NCBI RefSeq assembly: GCF_038405225.1
Contig: NZ_CP151657.1
Location: 2,480,001 to 2,544,000 of the forward strand
DNA length: 64,000 nucleotides
Reading direction: 5' to 3'
Origin: Arthrobacter citreus
Lineage (GTDB): Bacteria; Actinomycetota; Actinomycetes; Actinomycetales; Micrococcaceae
Shown here in pieces: positions 58,037-64,000 of the stretch. The position numbers were made by a program, and so were the translations under genes. Position 1 is the first letter of the stretch. The number at the start of each line of letters is the position of its first letter. The notes under the pieces were generated by a model. The model was given only the letters and a program-made list of their open reading frames with translations. It did not search any database and had not been told where the DNA came from.

Positions 58037-58945
58037 CTACTTCCGGTAGGTCAGCGGCTCGGTGATCCACTCCAGGTCCGTCCACCGGTCCAGCCGCTGC
58101 AGGATGGTGAAGCTGGAACGGCAGAACTCCCCCACCGCATGCTGCGGATCGGGATAGGACAAGGCGTCCTCCAGGCTGAACAGGAACTCACTCTCCGCGG
58201 CCAGGAAATATGCCTTCTCGGGCGACAGCAGCGTTCCGTAGCTGCCGATGCTGGCCACGAACGGATACGGCAGCGCATAGAAGGAGGGCTGGGGGTTTTT
58301 GTTGTCGCCGGGCCAGAACCCGAACTCGCAGAATTTTTCGTCAAAGCTGTTTTTGCCGATCTGGTCCGACCCCGAATACGGTGCCGGCTGCCCGCTGAAA
58401 ACATTGCCGGAAAGGTCCATGGTGCCAAACCAAAACGCCGGCATGTCCACCTTTCCGCGCATGGGAGCGAGGAATCCGCCCAGGGAACGGTAAGCGAACT
58501 GCAGGTTGGCCAGGAACAGTTCAACGGCATCCCGGTCATACGAGTGATGCTTGGTGTCCACATCAAACGGCGTGGGGTCGTAAAACTCCTGCGGGGCGGT
58601 GGTGATGGGCGTGGGCGTGCCGATGTAGTCGAGCGCCGTGATGAGTTGCCGGTGGAAGTCCGCGACAGCCAGCCCGTCGCCGAGAGGGATCCGGGTCCGG
58701 GTTCCCCGGCTGTTCTGCACATCGACATGATGCTGCGCCAGATTGAAGTAGATCTCGAAGTTGCAGTCCTCCGCCGGGATGATGCCGGTTCCAATGCCCT
58801 GAAGGCTCAGGTCCAGCCGCACATGCGCCCATTCGGGGCGTCTATAGCTGCGCGCCAGCTTCACCTTCCCCGCCATCTGCAGGAACATGTGCAGGGTGTC
58901 GGCAGTGTCCTGCCATTCCGGATAGTTCAGGAATCTCTTTTCCAT
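58037..58945 (-). CDS. DUF5996 family protein
   Basis: A 302-residue protein of the DUF5996 family. Recognisable pieces are W-Q-D-T-x-D-T-L-H-M-F-L-Q-M-A-G-K-V-K-L near residues 11-30, P-x-x-A-H-V-R-L-D-L-S near 40, a hydrophobic mid region and the closing Y-A-L-P-Y-P near 222. The family occurs in many phyla without an assigned function. No signal peptide or membrane segment is evident. ATG 58945 has GAGAGGTGAG upstream. It is convergent with the FCD regulator and divergent from the nucleoside hydrolase. Confidence 0.85.
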   Translation of the reverse strand: MEKRFLNYPEWQDTADTLHMFLQMAGKVKLARSYRRPEWAHVRLDLSLQGIGTGIIPAEDCNFEIYFNLAQHHVDVQNSRGTRTRIPLGDGLAVADFHRQLITALDYIGTPTPITTAPQEFYDPTPFDVDTKHHSYDRDAVELFLANLQFAYRSLGGFLAPMRGKVDMPAFWFGTMDLSGNVFSGQPAPYSGSDQIGKNSFDEKFCEFGFWPGDNKNPQPSFYALPYPFVASIGSYGTLLSPEKAYFLAAESEFLFSLEDALSYPDPQHAVGEFCRSSFTILQRLDRWTDLEWITEPLTYRK

Positions 58946-59095
58946 GGCGCTCACCTCTCGAAAGGCGGTGCTGCTCGGTCCCGTGCGGCAGAATACCGCA
59001 GCAGAGGTCCTTCCAGTCTGTGGTGCCCTCCGCGCCCGGTCAACGCGGGAACCCGCGCTGGTTACACTGAAACTCCAACCTCCGAAAGCCGCCGC

Positions 59096-60064
59096 ATGCA
59101 GACCTCTCCCCCTTCCCGCACCGCTGTCCTGGCCGACGTCGACACCGGCATGGACGATGCGCTGGCGCTGGTGTTCCTGGCCCGGGATCCCCGGATCAGC
59201 CTTTTGGCCGTGACCTGCGTGGCCGGCAACACCGATGTGGACCAAGTGGTGAGCAATACCCTGAATGTGCTTTATGCCGCCGGGTCCGGCGACGTTCCCG
59301 TCGCCCGCGGCGCCGAGCGGCCGCTGATCAATGACCCGCGGAACGCCCATGCCTTCCACGGCGCCAACGGGCTGGGCGGTCTGGAGCTGCCGCAAAGCCC
59401 GCATGCCCCCAGCGCCGTGGCCGCCGTCGAACTCATGCACCGCACCATCGACGTGGCCGCCGTTCCGGTCACGCTGCTGGCGCTGGGTCCGCTGACCAAC
59501 GTTGCCCTCTTCCTCCGGGCATATCCGCAGACGGCGCGAAAGCTGGAGCGGATCGTGTTCATGGGAGGTTCAGCCGGAATAGGCAACGCCACGTCGCATG
59601 CCGAATTCAACGCATGGCACGATCCCGAGGCCCTGGCCATCGTCATCCACAGCGGCATTCCCACCGTCATGTACGGGCTCGACGTTTTCCTCCAGGCCAC
59701 CCTGACGCCCGGACAGTACCTGCCGCTGGCGGAGGCCGACGACGACGGCGCCCGGCTGGTTGGCGCCATCCTCGCTGCGGGCGGGCGGCGCGGGCAGGCC
59801 GAACCCCAGCCGGTGACCATCGGCGACGCCGGCGCCGCCTGCCTCGTGGCCGTTCCGGAGACGGTGCAGCTGCAGCAGTATCCGGTGCGCGTGGAACTGA
59901 CCGGCCACAGCCGGGGGCAGACCCTGGTGGACCGCCGGCTGGAACCGGGCGAAAGCGAGCACCACGGCGACGCCGGTCCGGTGCCGCTCATCGACGTCGC
60001 CCTGGGTCTGGACCAGCCGCTGATGGCGCAGACGTTCCTCCACACCGTCCGAAGTGGCCGATAA
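59096..60064 (+). CDS. nucleoside hydrolase (IunH family)
   Basis: A 322-residue inosine/uridine-preferring nucleoside hydrolase that cleaves the N-glycosidic bond of ribonucleosides. The Ca2+-binding D-V-D-T-G-M-D-D-A-L-A-L near residues 14-25 is the family signature, with A-L-G-P-L-T-N-V-A near 130 and N-A-W-H-D-P-E-A near 178, where Asp and His of the catalytic site lie. Length is normal. ATG 59096 follows the region where the longer frame from 58004 overlaps DUF5996 and is rejected. Substrate preference cannot be told. Confidence 0.9.
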   Translation: MQTSPPSRTAVLADVDTGMDDALALVFLARDPRISLLAVTCVAGNTDVDQVVSNTLNVLYAAGSGDVPVARGAERPLINDPRNAHAFHGANGLGGLELPQSPHAPSAVAAVELMHRTIDVAAVPVTLLALGPLTNVALFLRAYPQTARKLERIVFMGGSAGIGNATSHAEFNAWHDPEALAIVIHSGIPTVMYGLDVFLQATLTPGQYLPLAEADDDGARLVGAILAAGGRRGQAEPQPVTIGDAGAACLVAVPETVQLQQYPVRVELTGHSRGQTLVDRRLEPGESEHHGDAGPVPLIDVALGLDQPLMAQTFLHTVRSGR

Positions 60065-60213
60065 CACTGCCGTTTCCTCTTGTTCAGGCGGGCTGTCCGA
60101 CCCTAGGCTGAAAACGGCTCCGTTTTGTTCTGCAGCCGAACAAACCGCGCCTCGCACCGTCGCCCCACCGCGACACCCCAGACACTCCACCCCCACCACA
60201 AGGAGCGCCCCTT

Positions 60214-61530
60214 TTGAGCAACCCCGCCAGGGCCCAGGGCACCCAGGCCTCGTACCGTCCGGGATTCAAGTACATCCTGATGCTTGGCGCGCTGGCGGCC
60301 CTTCCGGCCGTCACCACCGACATGTACCTGCCGTCGCTGCCCACCGTGGCCTCCGATCTGCAGACCAGCCAGGCGGCGGCCCAGTTCACTATGTCCGGAA
60401 CCCTGATCGGCGCCGCCGTCGGGCAGCTCGTCATCGGGCCGTTTTCGGACCGCTTCGGGCGGCGGCTCCCGCTGCTGATCGGCATCAGCCTGCATGTGAT
60501 TGTCTCCCTGCTGTGCGCCGTCGCTCCCGGCATCGGCACCCTGATTGGGCTGCGGGTCCTGCAGGGGTTCTTTAACGCCGCCGCCGGCGTGGTCGCCATC
60601 GCCGTCATCCGTGACCGCTTTGTGGGCTCCGACGCCGCGCGGCTGCTGTCCCGGCTAATGCTGATCATTGGCCTTGCCCCGCTGTTGGCCCCAACCATTG
60701 GCCAGGCCGTGGCGGGCATTTGGCAGTGGCGTGCGGTGTTCGTGGCACTGGCCCTGATCGGGGTGATCCTGGTGCTGATTGTCTGGCGGTTCATGCCGGA
60801 GACCCTGCCGGCCGAACGGCGCCGCACCAGCAGCGGACCGGGGGCGTTCCGCGGTTACCGGGTGCTGCTGCGGGACCGGCATTTCCTCGCACTGGCCTTC
60901 ATTCCCGGCCTCGGCATGGCCGTCATCATGAGCTACGTGGTGGGTTCCCCGTTCGTGTTCCAGGACGAGTACGGCCTGACGGCGGGGCAGTACGCCCTCG
61001 TGTTTGCGGTCAACGGCGCCGGCATGGTCCTTTCCGCACAGGCTAATGCCGCACTCGTGCAGCACGCATCGCCGATGAGCATCCTGCGCATTGCCGTTCC
61101 AATTCTGCTGGGACTGTCCCTGCTGCTGCCGGTCCTCATCATCACCAACCTCGGCGGCGTGTTCGGCCTGGCCGCAGGGTTGTGGCTGGTGCTGGGCATG
61201 CACGGGCTGATCGCGGCGAACGCCACCGTCATGGCCCTGGGCAACTACGGCCACATGGCCGGATCCGCCGCTGCGATGATCGGCGCGCTGCAGGTGGGCG
61301 TGGCCGGCGTCGTCAGCCCCCTGGTGGGAGTGTTCGGCGGAAAAGCGCTGGCCATGTCCGCTGTGATTATCGGCTGCTGCGTGCTGATGACGCTGATCCT
61401 CGCCACTGCGACCCCGGCGTACCGCCGCGGGGGCATGGCCAAGCTGGAGGCTTCCGGCAGCGCCGGAGCGGTGCCGGAACCCGACGCCGCAGCGGATACC
61501 TCACCGGAAACGACCACCGGCCAGGCCTAA
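60214..61530 (+). CDS. MFS multidrug efflux transporter, Bcr/CflA subfamily
   Basis: A 438-residue major facilitator with 12 helices. The Bcr/CflA signature T-D-M-Y-L-P-S-L-P near residue 34 and the MFS loop motif G-P-F-S-D-R-F-G-R-R near 76 are present. Drug:H+ antiporters of this group export bicyclomycin, chloramphenicol-like drugs and sometimes cysteine. It starts at TTG 60214 with AAGGAG upstream; no ATG is suitably placed. The C-terminal tail is acidic and probably cytoplasmic. The actual cargo is unknown. Confidence 0.88.
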   Translation: MSNPARAQGTQASYRPGFKYILMLGALAALPAVTTDMYLPSLPTVASDLQTSQAAAQFTMSGTLIGAAVGQLVIGPFSDRFGRRLPLLIGISLHVIVSLLCAVAPGIGTLIGLRVLQGFFNAAAGVVAIAVIRDRFVGSDAARLLSRLMLIIGLAPLLAPTIGQAVAGIWQWRAVFVALALIGVILVLIVWRFMPETLPAERRRTSSGPGAFRGYRVLLRDRHFLALAFIPGLGMAVIMSYVVGSPFVFQDEYGLTAGQYALVFAVNGAGMVLSAQANAALVQHASPMSILRIAVPILLGLSLLLPVLIITNLGGVFGLAAGLWLVLGMHGLIAANATVMALGNYGHMAGSAAAMIGALQVGVAGVVSPLVGVFGGKALAMSAVIIGCCVLMTLILATATPAYRRGGMAKLEASGSAGAVPEPDAAADTSPETTTGQA

Positions 61531-61603
61531 ACTCAGCGGAGCACTCTGCACGGCACGGAGCCATTTGAAATATGTTCCTCGTCACAACGATTAGGATTCG
61601 TTC

Positions 61604-62626
61604 ATGTACTTCGATCTGCCCGCCGACCAGCTCGCGGCCTACACCAGTTCCCAAATCCGCCCCGCCGACTTCGAGTCGTTCTGGGAGGAGACCCTCGCCG
61701 AGGCGCGGTCCCACCCGCTGAACCTCACCGTCACCGCCGAACCCACCGTTTTGGCCACCGTGGACGTCTACGATGTCCAGTTCAACGGCTGGAATGGCGA
61801 GCCGGTCCGCGCCTGGCTGCGTTTGCCGCACGGGACGTCCGAACCCCTGCCCTGCGTCGTGGAATTTGTCGGATACGGCGGCGGCCGGGGCGAACCGCAG
61901 GACAATCTGCTGCTGGCCAGTTCCGGCTTCGCGCACCTGCAGATGGACACCCGCGGGCAGGGCGCCGGCTGGAGCCGGGGCGCTACGGCGGACGGCGCCG
62001 GCAGCGGCGGCCCGCAGGTTCCCGGCCTGATGACCCGGGGCATCCTGGATCCGCACACCTACTACTACCGCCGGCTGTTCACCGACGCAGTCCGGGCGGT
62101 CCAGGCAGCACGCGAACTGGACTGGGTGGACCCGGACCGGGTCGCGCTCACGGGCATCAGCCAGGGCGGCGGCGTCGCGCTGGCCACCGCGGCACTGTGC
62201 CCTGATGTGCGCGCCGTCGTCGCACGGGTTCCCTTCCTCTGCGATTTTCCCCGTGCCCTGCAGATTACGGATGCCTATCCGTACCGGGAAATTGGTGCTT
62301 TTCTGTCCATCCACCGCACCGAAGCCGCACGGGCCCAGCAGACGCTGCAGTACTTCGACGGCGTCAATTTCGCTCAGCAGGCCACGGTTCCGGCGATGAT
62401 CACCGTGGGACTGATGGATGCCACCACTCCCCCGTCCACGGTGTACGCCGCTTACAACGCCTACGCCGGGCCGAAGCAGATCACCGCCTGGCCGTTCAAT
62501 GGTCACGAGGGCGGCGGACCCGAGGACGACGTCGCCGCGATTAGGTTCCTGCGGGACATGACGGCGCCGGATCCGTCAGCTGCGGCTGGGGAACCCGAAG
62601 TCGGGCAAACCGCAGCGGCCATGTAA
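61604..62626 (+). CDS. acetylxylan esterase / cephalosporin-C deacetylase family hydrolase
   Basis: A 340-residue AXE1-family alpha/beta hydrolase. Diagnostic features: P-A-D-F-E-S-F-W-E near residue 20, M-D-T-R-G-Q-G near 118, the H-T-Y-Y-Y-R-R-L-F-T-D-A-V-R-A-V block near 154, the nucleophile elbow G-I-S-Q-G-G near 184 and the His in F-N-G-H-E-G-G near 301. These enzymes deacetylate xylo-oligosaccharides or cephalosporin C and are cytosolic. It follows the efflux gene after 73 bases with AGGA upstream. Confidence 0.9.
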   Translation: MYFDLPADQLAAYTSSQIRPADFESFWEETLAEARSHPLNLTVTAEPTVLATVDVYDVQFNGWNGEPVRAWLRLPHGTSEPLPCVVEFVGYGGGRGEPQDNLLLASSGFAHLQMDTRGQGAGWSRGATADGAGSGGPQVPGLMTRGILDPHTYYYRRLFTDAVRAVQAARELDWVDPDRVALTGISQGGGVALATAALCPDVRAVVARVPFLCDFPRALQITDAYPYREIGAFLSIHRTEAARAQQTLQYFDGVNFAQQATVPAMITVGLMDATTPPSTVYAAYNAYAGPKQITAWPFNGHEGGGPEDDVAAIRFLRDMTAPDPSAAAGEPEVGQTAAAM

Positions 62627-62692
62627 CGCTCCCTCTCCCCCGCGAAGCCTTCCCCCGGAGAGGTCCTTCCGGGCAGATCCCGCCCGCACAAC

Positions 62693-62736
62693 GGCAGAAA
62701 GTGCTCCTCTGAATGCTGAGAGGAGCACTTTCTGCC
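62693..62736. terminator. hairpin of the GGCAGAAAGTGCT family, bidirectional
   Basis: Arms 62693-62710 and 62719-62736 pair perfectly over 18 bp with an 8-base loop. It lies between the convergent ends of the AXE1 gene and the small membrane protein gene. The arm GGCAGAAAGTGCT is the best consensus copy of the family, followed by CCATTTCGGCG. Confidence 0.8.
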
Positions 62737-62754
62737 ATTTCGGCGTGGGCGGAC

Positions 62755-63243
62755 CTAGCCGATGGCAAAGGAAAAGGCGACGACGGCGGCAAGGAACCCC
62801 GCGTGACCGGCCACCGCGGCTTTCCCCGGCTCCTTTTTCGGTTTTGTGGACGGTTTCTTCACCGTCTTAGTGCCGGCATTCCCGCTCCAGCGGTCCGGTG
62901 CGTCCTCACCTGCCGCGGCGTGCTCCGCTGCCGCGTCATCCGCAGCCAACCGCTCGGCGGAACGCGGCCGGGCAGTCAGCTCCGGCCAGCGAATGATGAC
63001 GCCGGCCGCGGCGGCGGCCAGAGCCACGGCGGCCACCACCCACAGCGCCACAGTCCCTGGGCTCCAAGGCACCACCAGGCGGAACAGTCCCGCCACGGCC
63101 GCCGTTTCCAGCAAGCCAACCAGCAGGGACATCCCGCTGCGCCGGGACCAACGGCCTTCCCGTTTCCACGCTGAGACGGCCAGGGAAAAGCAGGAGTACA
63201 CCAGTAACCCGGAGAGGATCCAGGGGATGACCGAGAGAAGCAT
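62755..63243 (-). CDS. small membrane protein, function unknown
   Basis: A 162-residue protein with three hydrophobic helices in the first half (about 3-22, 38-58, 65-88), a charged and Ala-rich region with a Lys-rich stretch (K-T-V-K-K-P-S-T-K-P-K-K), and a final hydrophobic helix near 145-160. I do not recognise the family. Its ATG at 63243 overlaps the serine hydrolase stop as TGATG, so it is translationally coupled to that gene. Confidence 0.72.
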   Translation of the reverse strand: MLLSVIPWILSGLLVYSCFSLAVSAWKREGRWSRRSGMSLLVGLLETAAVAGLFRLVVPWSPGTVALWVVAAVALAAAAAGVIIRWPELTARPRSAERLAADDAAAEHAAAGEDAPDRWSGNAGTKTVKKPSTKPKKEPGKAAVAGHAGFLAAVVAFSFAIG

Positions 63244-64000
63244 CAGAGGCCTTCCTTCAGCAGGGTCAGCGCCGCTTCTTCTTGGCCGGCGGCCACATTG
63301 GAAAAGATGAGCACTGCCTTGCCCACGCCGCGGTCCAGCGCCGCCATGGAGGCGAAACCGCCGGTTTGCCCGTTGTGCCACGTGACAACCCGTTCCGGTG
63401 ATTCCTTCGAAACCTGGGTGAACCAGGACAGGCCCACCCGTTCGCCGTCGTCCCCGGTTTCCCAGACAGGATCGAGAGCTTCGGCGCCGGGCGCGGTGCC
63501 GGCCAGCATTGCCTGCGCGTAGCGGGACATATCCGCGGCCGTGGAGCGGATTCCGCCGGCCGGGGCGCTGCCGTGCATGGTCCAGGCCGCCTGGCCCAGC
63601 CCGCCTGCGGAGCGGCCCTCCGGGGCATCGGGCCGCAGGTTGTCGGCCGTGATTGGTGCGTACGTGTCCTGCATGTCCAGCGGCTCCAGGATGCGCTGCT
63701 GCAGCAGCTCCTGGTAGTCCATCCCGGCTGCCTTCGCCAGCAGCTGGCCGAGGAAGGCATAACCCAGGTTGGAATAGCTCACGTCGCCGCGGCCGCCCAC
63801 CGGCGCAGAGCGGGCCTGCTCAATCACCTCGTCGGGTGAAGCGGAGTAGGGGTCGCGGTGCAGGATGCCCGCCATGAGCCCGGAGAAGATCGAGCCAGGG
63901 TCCGTGGCCAGGCGGGGTAGCCCGGATCGGTGGCTGGCCAGCTCGGCCAAAGTAACGGTGCCGATCTTCGCGTCCGGATCATTCAGGTCAGGGCCCAGGA
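63243..64000 (-). CDS. beta-lactamase-family serine hydrolase, C-terminal part, cut by window edge
   Basis: At least 252 residues of a class C beta-lactamase/penicillin-binding-protein-like serine hydrolase, open beyond the right edge. The visible part contains E-L-A-S-H-R-S-G-L-P (the usual T-H-T-S-G-L-P neighbourhood), the catalytic Y-S-N-L-G-Y motif and a C-terminal H-N-G-Q-T-G-G-F block in place of the K-T-G triad. The S-x-x-K nucleophile would lie upstream of this part, outside the window. These enzymes act on D-amino-acid peptides or esters. It shares a TGATG overlap with the following membrane-protein gene. Confidence 0.86.
   Translation of the reverse strand, partial: LGPDLNDPDAKIGTVTLAELASHRSGLPRLATDPGSIFSGLMAGILHRDPYSASPDEVIEQARSAPVGGRGDVSYSNLGYAFLGQLLAKAAGMDYQELLQQRILEPLDMQDTYAPITADNLRPDAPEGRSAGGLGQAAWTMHGSAPAGGIRSTAADMSRYAQAMLAGTAPGAEALDPVWETGDDGERVGLSWFTQVSKESPERVVTWHNGQTGGFASMAALDRGVGKAVLIFSNVAAGQEEAALTLLKEGL

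Noticed and set aside
58004-59095. Long upstream extension of the nucleoside hydrolase frame
   Set aside because: It is antisense to the DUF5996 gene; the hydrolase fold begins at 59096.
1-64000. CRISPR array, tRNA or rRNA, insertion sequence or prophage
   Set aside because: I found no regularly spaced direct repeats, no cloverleaf-like or rRNA-like segments, and no transposase, integrase or phage structural gene.

Overview
The window is GC-rich, densely coded DNA from an actinobacterium, most likely Arthrobacter or a close Micrococcaceae relative. This is an inference from base composition, frequent GTG/TTG starts and the family mix (LutABC/LctP, DUF5129, DUF3253, DUF3817, DUF5996, FCD-type GntR regulators). 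I see no rRNA, tRNA, CRISPR array, phage gene or transposase. It reads as ordinary chromosome specialised in importing and oxidising organic acids, peptides and glycerophosphodiesters. Both ends cut genes: a DUF421 membrane protein on the left and a serine hydrolase on the right.

Layout. 1-7 kb: housekeeping and stress genes (thioesterase, LLM flavin oxidoreductase, SRPBCC, DUF3253), a PutP-type Na+/proline symporter convergent with L-lactate dehydrogenase, then a translationally coupled pair of unknown function (HTH protein plus six-helix membrane protein). 7.2-14.9 kb: a minus-strand operon dppA-dppB-dppC-ggt-dppDF-gntR, which looks like uptake and cleavage of gamma-glutamyl peptides or glutathione. 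15-20.8 kb: YoaK-like protein, GNAT, a first lactate permease, an esterase and a DUF5129 protein. 20.9-32.5 kb: an aldaric-acid island with talarate/galactarate dehydratase, FCD regulator, a TctCBA tripartite transporter carrying a universal stress protein, LysR regulator, 5-dehydro-4-deoxyglucarate dehydratase, 2-oxoglutarate semialdehyde dehydrogenase, glucarate dehydratase and an AEC transporter. Together these take galactarate/glucarate to 2-oxoglutarate.

33-44 kb: a lactate island. A second esterase paralogue precedes lutABC (minus strand), divergent from a second lactate permease, followed by an LldR-like regulator, a CinA-domain protein and a large FAD/Fe-S D-lactate-type dehydrogenase. 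Exact copies of TGGTCTGACCA sit in the lutA/lctP divergent region and again before the D-lactate-type enzyme, so these genes probably form one local regulon. 44-52 kb: glyoxalase-like protein, aldo/keto reductase, DJ-1/PfpI protein, an SDR, and a ugpAEB-glpQ operon without an ATPase gene. 52-58 kb: a second TctCBA transporter divergent from a tricarballylate dehydrogenase (TcuA) with its FCD regulator. 58-64 kb: DUF5996, nucleoside hydrolase, Bcr/CflA efflux, acetyl-xylan-esterase family enzyme, a small membrane protein and the truncated serine hydrolase.

The most distinctive non-coding features are (i) a family of near-perfect 13-20 bp hairpins sharing the arm GGCAGAAAGTGCT and a CCAT-n-TCG tail, mostly at gene ends, and (ii) four FCD-GntR regulators, each with a candidate palindromic operator next to its presumed target. 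I found no clearly novel defence or mobile system. The best leads are the hairpin family, the four regulator/operator pairs, the ggt-containing peptide operon and the coupled HTH/membrane pair.
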